Counted from the stretch's first letter, positions 51,525 to 60,663 are shown. The stretch: DNA of 64,000 nt from Microbacterium esteraromaticum (GCF_900163815.1 NZ_FUKO01000049.1:1-64000); one strand, 5' to 3'. Numbers and translations: made by a program. Notes: a model not told the origin generated them from the sequence alone.

Positions 51525-52220
51525 ATGTCCTCTCCTCGCCCCGACGGTCAGCGTCGTCGTCGCCGTCTGATCATCACCCTCACCGCGACCGGCCTCGTCA
51601 TCGCGGTGCTCGCCGGGATCGGCATCTACGGCCTCATCACCGGGCCCCGAGGCAACACCGATGATCCCGGGGACCGCGCACCCGCGTCCACGGCACCGGT
51701 CGACCCCACCGACCCGAACGGACAGCCAGAACAGACTGAGCTGCCAGCCCTGCCCCGCACGAACAACTCCGAAGCCTACGTGCGTGCGGTCGCGGAGACG
51801 CTGTTCACCTGGGACACCTTCACGCTGCTGACTCCGGCGGACCACCGTGCGGTGTTGATCGAGGACGCCGACCCGTCCGGCACCGAGACCCCGGGACTGA
51901 TCTCCGACCTTGACGGGTATTTCCCGTCGGCGTCGACGTGGCGGGATCTGGCCGAGTACCGCACCCGCCAGAGCATCACCATCGACCAGGTGTTCATCCC
52001 CGCGCAGTGGGAGGAAACCGTCGCCGCCTCGGGCGGGCAGATCACCGAGGGGACGGTGGCGTACACGGTCGAGGGCATCAGGCACCGGGACGGTGTCTGG
52101 TACGACGACCCCGTCACCAGCGAGCATGCGGTGGCGTTCACCGTGTTCGTGTCCTGTGAGCCGGTGTTCGACCGGTGCCATCTGCTGCGCCTGTCCGAAC
52201 TCGACAACCCTCTCCGCTGA
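51525..52220 (+). CDS. VirB8/TcpC-like conjugal transfer protein (single-span, extracytoplasmic domain)
   Basis: 231 residues: basic N-terminus, one membrane helix (LIITLTATGLVIAVLAGIGI), Pro/Asp-rich linker, then a mixed alpha/beta domain (RAVAETLFTWDTFTLLTPAD; TVAYTVEGIRHRDGVWYDD). The size and layout fit VirB8/TcpC-type proteins that scaffold type IV secretion channels. The assignment rests on topology and position before the M23 gene rather than on clear motifs. AAAGG before the ATG; leader hairpin upstream. Confidence 0.6.
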   Translation: MSSPRPDGQRRRRRLIITLTATGLVIAVLAGIGIYGLITGPRGNTDDPGDRAPASTAPVDPTDPNGQPEQTELPALPRTNNSEAYVRAVAETLFTWDTFTLLTPADHRAVLIEDADPSGTETPGLISDLDGYFPSASTWRDLAEYRTRQSITIDQVFIPAQWEETVAASGGQITEGTVAYTVEGIRHRDGVWYDDPVTSEHAVAFTVFVSCEPVFDRCHLLRLSELDNPLR

Positions 52221-52235
52221 CTGACGGGGATTGTG

Positions 52236-53402
52236 ATGAAGAAGTTCCTTGCCGCCGTAGCCACCTTCCTGCTGCTGGCCCCGATGCTCGGGCTGGTCAG
52301 CATCGGGGTGCTGGTGAACCCGGCCGTCCTCAACCAGGGCAACTGCATCGCCAGCGGCGTGATCCTCGGCCCGATCCCCGACGAACTCGAGGTCACCATG
52401 AAGGACGGATACACCTTCACCCTCAACAAGCAGCAACTCACCCATGCCGGAACCATCATCACCACCGGCTCGGGCATTCCCGGTGTCGGGCGGGACGGAA
52501 TCCTGATCGCGTTGATGGCGGCGCTCACCGAATCCACGCTCCGCCAACTCGCCAACACCGGCACCTACCCCGAGAGCGGCGACTACCCGAACGACGGCAA
52601 CGGCAGTGACCACGACTCTCTCGGCCTGTTCCAGATGCGACCGCAAGCCGGGTGGGGCACCGTCGCCGAACTCATGGATACCACCTACCAGGCGCGAGCG
52701 TTCTACGGCGGACCCGACGGCCCCAACCACCCCTCACCCCGCGGACTGCTCGACATCCCCGGCTGGCAGCAGATGGACAAAGGCGAAGCCGCCCAAGCCG
52801 TCGAAGTCTCCGCGTACTCGGACCGGTACCAGAACTACGAGCCCGTCGCCGTGACGATCCTCGACACCCTCACCAGCAGCAGCAGCGGTGGGAACGGGGT
52901 GCCTGGGGATACGAACATCCCGGAGACGGGCAGGTTGGTGTTTCCGCTGCCGGAGGGCAGCTATGTGCATACGTCGTCGTTCGGGCCGCGGGTCCACCCG
53001 ATCACCGGGGTGCCGAGTTTCCATGCCGGGACCGATTGGGCCGCCCCCGACGGCACCCCCATCTTCGCCCTCGCTGACGGCGTTGTCGTCTATGCGGGCA
53101 TGGTCGACGGGTTCTCCGGGCAGATCACCCTCGAGCACACCATCGACGGGGAGAAGACCGCGACGAAGTACATCCACATGTGGGCGCACGGCATCCACGT
53201 CACCGCTGGCGACCGGGTCATTGCAGGCCAGCACATCGGCGACGTCGGTAGTAGCGGCCACTCCACCGGCCCGCACCTGCACTTCCAAGTCCACCCCGGC
53301 GGCGCAGACCAGCCCCCGGTCGATCCGGAGCCGTGGCTCGCCGAGCACGGCGTGGAAGGCATCGACGCGCCGGTCGGGGGCGGGCCGGGCTGCACCACCT
53401 GA
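52236..53402 (+). CDS. M23-family peptidoglycan hydrolase of the transfer apparatus
   Basis: 388 residues. N-terminal membrane helix or uncleaved signal (FLAAVATFLLLAPMLGLVSI), a middle domain resembling a lysozyme-like fold (LIALMAALTESTLRQLANTG, DHDSLGLFQMRPQAGWG), and a C-terminal M23 endopeptidase with its zinc ligands (HPITGVPSFHAGTDW; GHSTGPHLHFQV). It should open the cell wall locally for the conjugation channel, the VirB1 role. ATG 52236 has GGGGA 5 nt upstream. Confidence 0.88.
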   Translation: MKKFLAAVATFLLLAPMLGLVSIGVLVNPAVLNQGNCIASGVILGPIPDELEVTMKDGYTFTLNKQQLTHAGTIITTGSGIPGVGRDGILIALMAALTESTLRQLANTGTYPESGDYPNDGNGSDHDSLGLFQMRPQAGWGTVAELMDTTYQARAFYGGPDGPNHPSPRGLLDIPGWQQMDKGEAAQAVEVSAYSDRYQNYEPVAVTILDTLTSSSSGGNGVPGDTNIPETGRLVFPLPEGSYVHTSSFGPRVHPITGVPSFHAGTDWAAPDGTPIFALADGVVVYAGMVDGFSGQITLEHTIDGEKTATKYIHMWAHGIHVTAGDRVIAGQHIGDVGSSGHSTGPHLHFQVHPGGADQPPVDPEPWLAEHGVEGIDAPVGGGPGCTT

Positions 53403-53419
53403 CCCGAGCTGAGGGAGGC

Positions 53420-53458
53420 CGGGCGGGGTGGGTGGCGCACCTGATGGGTGCCCGCCCG
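53420..53458 (+). promoter_or_regulatory. Conjugation-leader hairpin
   Basis: Perfect 8-bp stem CGGGCGGG (53420-53427) / CCCGCCCG (53451-53458) around core CGCACCTGATGGGTG (53436-53450), 46 nt before the ATG at 53482. Confidence 0.65.
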
Positions 53459-53481
53459 CCCCTTGTCTTGAGGAGAACCGC

Positions 53482-53787
53482 ATGCCTACCACCGCCCTGA
53501 CTACTGCGCTGCTGCCGGCCGAGAACGTCTACCCCGACCTGAGTGGTGTCGGAGGCCGCTCCACGCTCATCGAGATCGTCGGCGCGCTGCTGACGATTGT
53601 GCTGGTTGTCGCGGTGCTCATGCTCGTCGTCTCCGGGATCGTGTGGGCAGTGTCGTCCTCGGGCGGGAACCCGCAGACGTCCGCGAAAGGCAAGGTCGGG
53701 GTGTTCGTCGCCTTCGGAGCCGCGATCCTTGCCGGTGCTGGGGTGACGTGGATGAACTTCTTGTTGGGTCTCGGCGACACCCTCTGA
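53482..53787 (+). CDS. DUF6112 membrane protein (copy 1)
   Basis: 101 residues with two membrane helices (IVGALLTIVLVVAVLMLVVS; VFVAFGAAILAGAGVTWMNF) separated by a short basic loop (NPQTSAKGKVG). The size and two-helix layout resemble VirB2-type pilins or TrbC, so a pilin-like channel role is a reasonable inference. ATG 53482 has AGGAG 9 nt upstream. It is paralogous to 54388; an oppositely oriented gene lies between the two. Confidence 0.78.
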   Translation: MPTTALTTALLPAENVYPDLSGVGGRSTLIEIVGALLTIVLVVAVLMLVVSGIVWAVSSSGGNPQTSAKGKVGVFVAFGAAILAGAGVTWMNFLLGLGDTL

Positions 53788-53831
53788 CTCCCGCACCCAC
53801 CACCGCTTGCGGGAGCCAGAGGTGTGCCGGT

Positions 53832-54203
53832 TCAGGCGGGTTGGTCGTGGTTGTCGCCTGCGGTGAGCTGGCCGAGGAAGCTCCCCAGGACTGTGTGCAA
53901 TCGTGTGGTGCTTTCCAGGGTCAGCTGGAGGCCTTGTCTGTCGTTGGCGATCGCGACCCACGTCTCCTGGGCGTTGACGTCTCGGAAGGCGACGATGTTG
54001 AGCTCATCGGCTTCGACATCGTCGGTCAGCAGCCTGCCGCATCCCGACGTTCTCGCCAGTCGTTGGATCACGGGGACAAGGCGGTAGTCGCTGTGGTGCC
54101 GTCTGCTGTCGACCAGATGCTGGGCGAGGTGGTCGCGATCGCACCACTGCGGGCAAGGCTCCGTCAACCACTCTGACCGCTTGCCGAACATAGACATGGA
54201 CAT
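53832..54203 (-). CDS. DUF6907-like protein, inverted within the transfer operon
   Basis: 123 residues. Contains LTEPCPQWCDRDHLAQHLVD, the Cys/His pattern of DUF6907 proteins of actinobacterial mobile elements, then a beta-rich part (ETWVAIANDRQGLQLTLEST). AAGGAG precedes the ATG. It is the only gene on the minus strand between 44.2 and 64 kb and splits the two DUF6112 genes, so it looks like a later insertion. The conserved Cys/His set suggests metal binding; role unknown. Confidence 0.7.
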   Translation of the reverse strand: MSMSMFGKRSEWLTEPCPQWCDRDHLAQHLVDSRRHHSDYRLVPVIQRLARTSGCGRLLTDDVEADELNIVAFRDVNAQETWVAIANDRQGLQLTLESTTRLHTVLGSFLGQLTAGDNHDQPA

Positions 54204-54308
54204 GACCTCTCCTTTTCACCGGTGCGCACCGTGCGCTCGGGTGAAGAACGGCCAGCCCGACGCGGCATCGGAAAGCGAGCCGAATCGCACACAGAGAACA
54301 CCAGGTGA

Positions 54309-54350
54309 GGGGGATGTCCCGGCAACGCACCTGTCCAGGTGACCCCGCAC
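54309..54350 (+). promoter_or_regulatory. Conjugation-leader element
   Basis: Core CGCACCTGTCCAGGTGACCC (from 54326) contains a perfect CACCTG/CAGGTG palindrome. GGGG near 54309-54312 can pair with CCCC at 54342-54345; alternatively CCCCG pairs downstream with CGGGG near 54360, close to the ribosome site. The core begins 62 nt before the ATG at 54388. Confidence 0.6.
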
Positions 54351-54387
54351 GACCGGGTACGGGGCGATCGCTTGTGAAGGAGCCCTC

Positions 54388-54711
54388 ATGCTTGCCGTCC
54401 TCGACACCCTCACCACCATGACTGGTGTTCTCCCGGCGGAGATCGACGTCACACCCAACGACGCCGGGCTCCCCGGCATCAGCGCGCTGCGCACCATTGT
54501 CGGCGCAGTGATGACTATCGGGCTGATCCTGTCCGTCCTGGCCCTGATCGTCTCCGCCGTCGTCTGGGGGTTCGGCTCCAACTCCTCGAACCCGCATTTA
54601 GCTTCGCGGGGGAAGGTCGGGGTGCTGATCTCCTGCGGGGCGGCGATCATCACCGGCGCGAGCGTGACGCTGATCAACTTCTTCTGGAACGTCGGCCAGA
54701 CCGTCTCCTAA
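54388..54711 (+). CDS. DUF6112 membrane protein (copy 2)
   Basis: 107 residues. Two membrane helices (IVGAVMTIGLILSVLALIVS; GVLISCGAAIITGASVTLIN) around the loop NPHLASRGKVG, matching copy 1 at 53482. Two pilin-sized paralogs in one transfer operon suggest a two-component channel or fibre, or differential expression. AAGGAG lies 7 nt before the ATG. Confidence 0.78.
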   Translation: MLAVLDTLTTMTGVLPAEIDVTPNDAGLPGISALRTIVGAVMTIGLILSVLALIVSAVVWGFGSNSSNPHLASRGKVGVLISCGAAIITGASVTLINFFWNVGQTVS

Positions 54712-54744
54712 CGATCACCTCTACCTACGGAAGGGAGGGGTGTT

Positions 54745-56238
54745 GTGGCTGGTATCTGTGACGTCCCCATCATCAGCAACGTCTGCGACACGGTCGGCGA
54801 GGGTGCGGCGACTCTGATCAGCGCACCGTTCGACTGGCTCGCGTCCGCGATTGGTGCCGCCGCGTCCTGGCTGTTCCAGGGCGTGTGGGCACTGTTCGAC
54901 TCGACCACCCTGGTCGACATCACCGGGGCCGGGTATATCGGCGTGTACAACCTGATCTTCGGGATCGCGATCTTCGTCATGCTGATCTTCTTCTGCCTCC
55001 AACTCATCACCGGCCTGATCCGCCGCGACCCCGGCTCCCTCTCCCGCGCAGCCCTCGGCCTCGCCAAGAGCGTGCTCGGCTCGTTCCTGGTCATCACGCT
55101 CACGGCGACACTGCTGGAGATCGTCGACCAGCTCTCGATCGGCATCATCCAAGCCACCGGGACAACGTTGGAAGAGATGGGCGGGAAGATCGGCGTCCTC
55201 GTGGCCGGGCTGACTGCGATCACCCTCACCGCCCCCGGTGCCGGGGCGATCATCACCATCTTCCTCAGTTTCTTGGCAATCTGCGCGGCAGCGATCGTCT
55301 GGTTCTCACTGCTGATCCGGAAGGCTCTGATCCTGGTGGCGGTCGTGATGGCACCGATCGCGTTGTCGGGAGCGTCGTGGGATGCGACGAAGGGGTGGTT
55401 CGGGAAGTGGGCGTCCTTCGTCCTCGCCCTGATCTTCTCCAAGCTCGTGATCGTGGTGGTGTTCCTGGTGGCGATCAACCAGGTCAACGCCCCGATCGAC
55501 ATGGATCTGTCTTCGATTGCGGATCCGATCGCGGGGATCGTGCTGATGTTCATCGCCGCGTTCGCCCCCTACATGGTCTACAAATTCATCTCCTTCGTCG
55601 GCTTCGACATGTACCACGTCATGAGCGCCGAGCAAGAGTCCAAGCAGGCCATGAACCGGCCCATGCCGCTGCCTGGGAAACCCGACGGCGGAGGGCCGCA
55701 GAAGATCCTCGACGGCGGTGGCGGTGGCGACAGCAAGAGCGGCGGTGGCGGTGGCGGTGGCGGGAATCCGCCGCCCCCTCCGGGTGGTGGGTCCAAGCCT
55801 CCGCCGGGCGGTGGGGGTGGTGCCGGAGCCGCAGGGAGCAGCGCGGGTGGTGGTGCGGCGGCAGGCACCAGCGGTGCCGCTGCCGGAGGCAGTGGCGCAG
55901 CAGCCGGTGGCAGTGGGGCGGCCGGTGCCGGGGCTGGTGCGGCCGCTGGACCGGTAGGGATCGCGGCCGTCGCCGGGGCGAAGATCGCCAAGGGCGCTGC
56001 GGAGGCCGGCCCCAAGGCCGGTGACGCGGTCGGTCGCGCGGCAGACGGCCACGCCGGTGCCGCCTCAGAGGGACAGACCGCGCCGCCGCCGGACCGGTCG
56101 ACGCCACCGGCGCACCCGAGCATCCCACCGCAGAGTGGTCCGCCATCGAAGCCACCTGCTGCGGGCGTGGAGAAGCCGCCTGCCAAGCCGAACCACGGCG
56201 AGGCACCCCCTCCGCCGAAACCGACGCCGAAGACCTGA
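54745..56238 (+). CDS. VirB6/TrbL-like polytopic channel protein
   Basis: 497 residues. Residues 1-305 hold about six membrane helices (FGIAIFVMLIFFCLQLITGL, KWASFVLALIFSKLVIVVVF), with Cys near the N-terminus (CDVPIISNVCD), as in TrbL/VirB6. Residues 320-497 form a Gly/Pro/Ala-rich disordered tail. It should form the inner-membrane pore of the type IV secretion system. GTG 54745 follows AAGGGAGG. A short CACCTCTACCTACGG stretch upstream resembles a degenerate leader core. Confidence 0.8.
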   Translation: MAGICDVPIISNVCDTVGEGAATLISAPFDWLASAIGAAASWLFQGVWALFDSTTLVDITGAGYIGVYNLIFGIAIFVMLIFFCLQLITGLIRRDPGSLSRAALGLAKSVLGSFLVITLTATLLEIVDQLSIGIIQATGTTLEEMGGKIGVLVAGLTAITLTAPGAGAIITIFLSFLAICAAAIVWFSLLIRKALILVAVVMAPIALSGASWDATKGWFGKWASFVLALIFSKLVIVVVFLVAINQVNAPIDMDLSSIADPIAGIVLMFIAAFAPYMVYKFISFVGFDMYHVMSAEQESKQAMNRPMPLPGKPDGGGPQKILDGGGGGDSKSGGGGGGGGNPPPPPGGGSKPPPGGGGGAGAAGSSAGGGAAAGTSGAAAGGSGAAAGGSGAAGAGAGAAAGPVGIAAVAGAKIAKGAAEAGPKAGDAVGRAADGHAGAASEGQTAPPPDRSTPPAHPSIPPQSGPPSKPPAAGVEKPPAKPNHGEAPPPPKPTPKT

Positions 56239-56342
56239 CCGGAACGAGGGTCCGCATATCGGAGAGGAGGTGACACCCGTCGTCATTCGGGGCGGCGGCG
56301 CCGTGAACATCCGCCCTGGGGGACAGCCAGCGACCTGACCCC

Positions 56343-56399
56343 CGGGGTGCTCACGGGCCGCCGCCCGCTATGGTGCCCGTACCTGACCGGCGACCCCGA
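56343..56399 (+). promoter_or_regulatory. Conjugation-leader hairpin (branched)
   Basis: CGGGGT (56343-56348) can pair with ACCCCG (56393-56398), enclosing a side hairpin CGGGC/GCCCG and core CGTACCTGACCGGCG (56378-56392), 47 nt before the ATG at 56425. Confidence 0.5.
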
Positions 56400-56424
56400 T
56401 CACCCCGCCGCGTCAGGAGCACCC

Positions 56425-57888
56425 ATGGCCAGCACTGCGTCCACCCGCACCGAGTTCGAGTTGTCAGCAGTGAAGTTCTCCCGCCTCACCAAGCGCGGGA
56501 TCATCCTCGGCCTCTCCCTCCCACAAGTCATCGCCCTCTCCGTCGCGGTCTGCGTGTTCATCGCCTCCCTCTACACCGGTGGCCCTGCCGCCCTGTACAC
56601 GTCTCCGATCTGGGGCACCGCCACCGCCCTCGCCTGGGTACCGATCGGCGGCCGGAAGCTCGTCGAATGGGTCCCCATCACCCTCCACTGGATCCTCCGT
56701 CAAGCCCTCCGCCAGATCGGATACCGGCGTCGGATCGTCAAGCCCCGCCCTGCGGGAACGCTCGCGCTGCCCGGGGATGCGGCACCGCTTCGCCAGTACG
56801 AGGACCCCGACACCGGTGCGGTCATGGTGCACGACCCGCACGCCCAGACGTTGACGGCGCTGGTGGAGGTGACACATCCCTCGTTCATCCTCCTCGACCC
56901 CGGCGAACAGGAACGCCGCGTCCACGCCTGGGGCCGCGTCCTGTCCACCGCCTGCCGGTCCACGAGGATCGCCCGCCTCCAAGTCCTCGAACGTACTGTG
57001 CCGGACTCTGGGTCGGGGCTCGCGCAGTGGTGGGCCGAACAGGGCAATGATGACGACTCCTGGGTCGCGAAGACCTACCGGGAACTCATCGACCGGGCAG
57101 GCCCCGCAGGCGAACGCCACATCTCCACCATCTCCCTGTCCCTGGATATGCGGGCAGCGTCCCGTGCGATCCGCACCGCGGGCGGCAGCCTCCGCGGTGC
57201 GGCGGTGGTCCTCAAGCAGGAGATGGAGACCCTCACGACCGCGCTGCGCACCGCAGACCTCAAACCCACCGACTGGTACACGCCCGGGCAGCTCGCGGTC
57301 ATGCTTCGTTCCGCGTATGACCCCGCGATCGCCGCGACACTAGAGCGGTCCGGACAGATTGGGCACGACCTCGCCACAGCGGGCCCGGTCGCAGTGGAAG
57401 AGACCTGGGAGCAGTTGCGGTCCGACAGTGCACATCATGCGGTGTTGTGGATCAGCGAGTGGCCCCGCTCCCTCGTCTACCCAGGGTTCCTCGCACCCGT
57501 GCTCCTTAGCTCAGGGATCCGGCGGGCGTTCACTTTGCTGTGTGACCCGATCCGCAGTGATCAGGCCGCGCGGGATATTCGGAAGAAGAAGACCGAGTAC
57601 ATCTCTGATGCGGCTCAGCGGCAGAAGGTCGGGCAGATCGAAGACGCCACACAATCTGCCGAATACCAAGACGTCCTCCAACAAGAAGCCGACCTCACCA
57701 GCGGACACGGGGTCCTGCGCTACACCGGCCTCCTCGCCGTCTCCGCGACCACCGCGGACGAGCTCGAAGCCGCCGTGTCCGCGATCGAACAGGCCGCGAT
57801 CCAGGCCTCGTGTGAGACGAAGCGGTTGGTCGGGCAGCAGGCGCAGGCGTTCGTCGCGGCGGCGTTGCCGCTGTGCCGGGGCATCTGA
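56425..57888 (+). CDS. SCO6880-family transfer protein
   Basis: 487 residues. Two N-terminal membrane helices (LPQVIALSVAVCVFIASLYT; AALYTSPIWGTATALAWVPI, a PrgI-like region) then a large cytoplasmic domain similar to the N-terminal part of VirB4 ATPases (GQEERRVHAWGRVLSTA-type GEQERRVHAWGRVLSTACRS; YISDAAQRQKVGQIEDATQS). It lies directly before the VirB4 gene, so the VirB3/VirB4-like unit is split over two chains, a common actinobacterial layout. ATG 56425 follows AGGAG. Confidence 0.8.
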   Translation: MASTASTRTEFELSAVKFSRLTKRGIILGLSLPQVIALSVAVCVFIASLYTGGPAALYTSPIWGTATALAWVPIGGRKLVEWVPITLHWILRQALRQIGYRRRIVKPRPAGTLALPGDAAPLRQYEDPDTGAVMVHDPHAQTLTALVEVTHPSFILLDPGEQERRVHAWGRVLSTACRSTRIARLQVLERTVPDSGSGLAQWWAEQGNDDDSWVAKTYRELIDRAGPAGERHISTISLSLDMRAASRAIRTAGGSLRGAAVVLKQEMETLTTALRTADLKPTDWYTPGQLAVMLRSAYDPAIAATLERSGQIGHDLATAGPVAVEETWEQLRSDSAHHAVLWISEWPRSLVYPGFLAPVLLSSGIRRAFTLLCDPIRSDQAARDIRKKKTEYISDAAQRQKVGQIEDATQSAEYQDVLQQEADLTSGHGVLRYTGLLAVSATTADELEAAVSAIEQAAIQASCETKRLVGQQAQAFVAAALPLCRGI

Positions 57889-57889
57889 G

Positions 57890-57918
57890 GGTGGGGCGTA
57901 CCTGACGGGTGTCACCGC
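57890..57918 (+). promoter_or_regulatory. Conjugation-leader hairpin
   Basis: Stem GGTG (57890-57893) / CACC (57913-57916) around core CGTACCTGACGGGTG (57897-57911), 48 nt before the ATG at 57945. Confidence 0.55.
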
Positions 57919-57944
57919 GCATTCCCGTAGAAAGGCCACCGCTC

Positions 57945-59468
57945 ATGGGACAGCACACCAGTCCGAAAAAGCTCTACTCCACCGTCCTCGTCGAAGACGG
58001 CACCGGCCGGAAGAAACGCAAGACCCGGGAGCGCGCCGCCCGCCAAGTCATCACCCGCGAGCACGCCGAGCAGCGACAGGCGGAGAAGGCGAAGCTCGCC
58101 GCAGAACGCGCCGAGGCACGCTCGACGAACTACCTCCCCAGGAGTGGCGAGCCGGGGCCTGCGGGGTTGCGTTCGTATCGGGGGTTTCGGGTGCCTGCGC
58201 ATCAGGACACCTCGGCCGCGTTGCAGGGTGCGTACCCGTTTCTCGCCGAAGGAGGCCTCGGCTCCCAGGGCGTGTTCGTGGGGCAGGACATGTACTCCGG
58301 CGGATCCTTTGTGTACGACCCGTGGGTGCTCTACCAGCGCGGCATCATCACCGCCCCCAACCTCGTGCTCGCCGGCATCGTCGGCTCCGGGAAATCCTCC
58401 CTCGCCAAGAGCCTGTACACCCGCTCGATCCCGTTCGGACGCCGCGTCTACGTCCCCGGCGACCCCAAAGGCGAACACACCGCCGTCGCGGAAGCGGTGG
58501 GTGGGAAAGCGATCATCCTCGGCCACGGGTTACGCAACCGCTTGAACCCGCTCGACCAGGGCTACCGACCCGCAGGACTCACCGACGCGGAGTGGGCCTC
58601 CACCGTCGCCTCCCGCCGCCGCGACCTGATCGGAGCCCTCGCCGAAACCGTCCTCGAACGGTCGTTGTCACCGTTGGAGCACACGGTCATCGATGTCGCA
58701 CTCCAAGCCGTCGTCGCCAGCAACGATGTGCCGATCCTGCCGATGGTCGTCGACCGCATCCTCACCTCCGACCCCACAGACGACGACCGCCTGGCCGAGG
58801 ACGGCCGCATGGTCGGCCACGCCCTGCGACGCCTCGTCTCCGGCGACCTCCAAGGCCTCTTCGATGGCCCATCCACGGTGACGTTTGACCCGACGTTGCC
58901 GATGATCACCCTCGACCTGTCCCGCGTCGTCGAAAACTCCACCCTCATCTCGGTGCTGATGACGTGCTCGTCGGCGTGGATGGAATCCGCACTGCTGGAC
59001 CCGAACGGCGGTCAACGCTGGGTCGTCTACGACGAAGCCTGGCGACTCATGTCACACCCGGCGCTGTTGAAGCGGATGGATGCGCACTGGCGGCTCGCCC
59101 GTCACTACGGGATCGCGAACCTGCTGATCTTCCACAAGCTCACCGACCTCGACAACGTCGGAGACCACGGCTCCGCCATGCGCGCCCTCGCCAACAGCCT
59201 TCTCGCCAATGCGGAGTCGCGGATCATCTACCGGCAAGAATCCGACCAGATTGGCACCACCGGCAAGACCCTCGGACTGACCGGCACCGAACAGAAACTC
59301 CTCCCTAGCCTCGGGACGGGGCAGGGGCTGTGGCGGATCAAAGAATCCTCATACGTGGTCCAGCACCAACTACATCCCGAAGAATATCGAGCTTTCGACA
59401 CTCGTCAACGAATGTTGACAGATTCGCGGGAGTTCACGGCTCCTGAACCTTCTGGAGGCGTGTCATGA
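57945..59468 (+). CDS. VirB4-like ATPase of the type IV secretion system
   Basis: 507 residues. Walker A LAGIVGSGKSSLAKSLYTRS near residue 145, PGDPKGEHTAVA, Walker B RWVVYDEAWRLMSHPALLKR near 360, and the QESDQIGTTGKTLGLTGTE block typical of the TraC/VirB4 RecA fold. It powers assembly or substrate transfer in the conjugation channel. The N-terminal part of a full VirB4 is supplied by the preceding SCO6880-type gene. ATG 57945 follows AAAGG. The stop overlaps the next ATG. Confidence 0.9.
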   Translation: MGQHTSPKKLYSTVLVEDGTGRKKRKTRERAARQVITREHAEQRQAEKAKLAAERAEARSTNYLPRSGEPGPAGLRSYRGFRVPAHQDTSAALQGAYPFLAEGGLGSQGVFVGQDMYSGGSFVYDPWVLYQRGIITAPNLVLAGIVGSGKSSLAKSLYTRSIPFGRRVYVPGDPKGEHTAVAEAVGGKAIILGHGLRNRLNPLDQGYRPAGLTDAEWASTVASRRRDLIGALAETVLERSLSPLEHTVIDVALQAVVASNDVPILPMVVDRILTSDPTDDDRLAEDGRMVGHALRRLVSGDLQGLFDGPSTVTFDPTLPMITLDLSRVVENSTLISVLMTCSSAWMESALLDPNGGQRWVVYDEAWRLMSHPALLKRMDAHWRLARHYGIANLLIFHKLTDLDNVGDHGSAMRALANSLLANAESRIIYRQESDQIGTTGKTLGLTGTEQKLLPSLGTGQGLWRIKESSYVVQHQLHPEEYRAFDTRQRMLTDSREFTAPEPSGGVS

Positions 59469-59977
59469 GCGTACGCGGACCCGCCCGAGACCACCAGGGT
59501 CCGGGTGGTTCGGGCGGTTTGTCAGACGAGGAGCTGGTGGGGAACATGATGGCGCTCGACGCGGGGCTGCACCGCATCGAGGACGCGTTCTCCGAGCATG
59601 TGCTGCTCGCGTATGAGGATCCTGTGACGTTCGGGGCGGGACACTTCGTGCTCTACCCACCTGAGGGCAGCTCGCCGCGGTTCGTGATCGAGGAGCAATA
59701 CCCGCCCGGCGTGGACTGGTCTGATGATGACCGGGTCCCGACCTCGTGGGCTTGGACGGCGGAAGCACGACAGCGACAACCCGACGGCACCCACCCCTGG
59801 GTGTCCCTCGCAGAAGGCGAGATCGCCTCGGCAGACTACGCCGAGCTCCTGGATCTCGCGGAAGGGTGGGCGAAGACGGTCCACGACCTTGCGGTCCGGG
59901 AAGAAGCACTCACCCCGGAGCCGCTCACCAGCCCGGGAGAGATGCGGGCGGATCAGCAGCGCACCTTCCTGACATGA
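59465..59977 (+). CDS. Hypothetical protein with shared C-terminal tail
   Basis: 170 residues, soluble, acidic. No recognised domain; the middle (EHVLLAYEDPVTFGAGHFVL) looks globular. The last quarter is a helix followed by LAVREEALTPEPLTSPGEM, one of six versions of the block's tail motif. ATG 59465 overlaps the VirB4 stop (ATGA), so it is made together with the ATPase. It could be a substrate or accessory factor; nothing more is visible. Confidence 0.65.
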   Translation: MSVRGPARDHQGPGGSGGLSDEELVGNMMALDAGLHRIEDAFSEHVLLAYEDPVTFGAGHFVLYPPEGSSPRFVIEEQYPPGVDWSDDDRVPTSWAWTAEARQRQPDGTHPWVSLAEGEIASADYAELLDLAEGWAKTVHDLAVREEALTPEPLTSPGEMRADQQRTFLT

Positions 59978-60038
59978 CCCACAGAACCCTGTCCCTGCTG
60001 TCATGCATCGAGGCTGTCGCGTCCTGGGAGGTGACGGT

Positions 60039-60593
60039 ATGACTCTGCGTCGCACCCGTCGCCAACGCCAGACGCGGTCCACGACACCCGGCATCGACCA
60101 CCAGGAAGCTGCGGTGGTGGTTCCTGCGGTGCTGCCGCAGATCCTGCTCGAAGCCGTCAGCGCCGACACTCTGGTCGTGACCGTGAACGGTGACAGGCTC
60201 GCTGCGACCCCGATCCGTCGGGACGAGATCGCGACGACGGTCACCGGGCTCGTCGCCCGCCTCGGCTCACCGACACGGGTGGAGGTGCGAGAACTGGACG
60301 GCAGCGTGCACGCCGACATTCTCACCCCACCCACGCCGCAGCCGGATTCGCTGTTCGCGCCGCCGGAGACCGCGTCGTCCGGTGTGGTGGTGCCGCAGTT
60401 GTGGGAGTGCACCGGTGACGGGTTCGTGCCCGGTGAAGACGTCGCCGTCGCGCTCATCCTGCGCCACACCACCGCAGATCTCACGGGGACGGCACGCGCC
60501 CTGGTCGACCGTGACGAGCAGCCCGCCATCACCGGAGAGGTGATCCTGCTGGGCCGGATCTCTGGCACCACCTCGGTGCACCCCATCGACTGA
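60039..60593 (+). CDS. Hypothetical protein between VirB4 and coupling-protein genes
   Basis: 184 residues, basic at the start (RRTRRQRQTR), then a soluble mixed fold: HILTPPTP-like linker around residue 100 and a beta-rich end (GEDVAVALILRHTTADLTG, ITGEVILLGRISGTTSV). No membrane helix and no family I recognise. ATG 60039 follows GGGAGG. It lacks both the tail motif and a clear leader core. Confidence 0.6.
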   Translation: MTLRRTRRQRQTRSTTPGIDHQEAAVVVPAVLPQILLEAVSADTLVVTVNGDRLAATPIRRDEIATTVTGLVARLGSPTRVEVRELDGSVHADILTPPTPQPDSLFAPPETASSGVVVPQLWECTGDGFVPGEDVAVALILRHTTADLTGTARALVDRDEQPAITGEVILLGRISGTTSVHPID

Positions 60594-60605
60594 TCGCCCA
60601 CTTGC

Positions 60606-60627
60606 CGCACCTGTCTCCTGACCCCGC
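60606..60627 (+). promoter_or_regulatory. Conjugation-leader element
   Basis: Core CGCACCTGTCTCCTGACCCC, 58 nt before the GTG at 60664. No outer stem is obvious, but the end of the core (GACCCCG) pairs perfectly with CGGGGTC about 20 nt downstream, next to the AAGG ribosome site. Confidence 0.5.
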
Positions 60628-60663
60628 CCTCCGCTGTCACGGGGTCGGGAAGGTGCGTTCACT

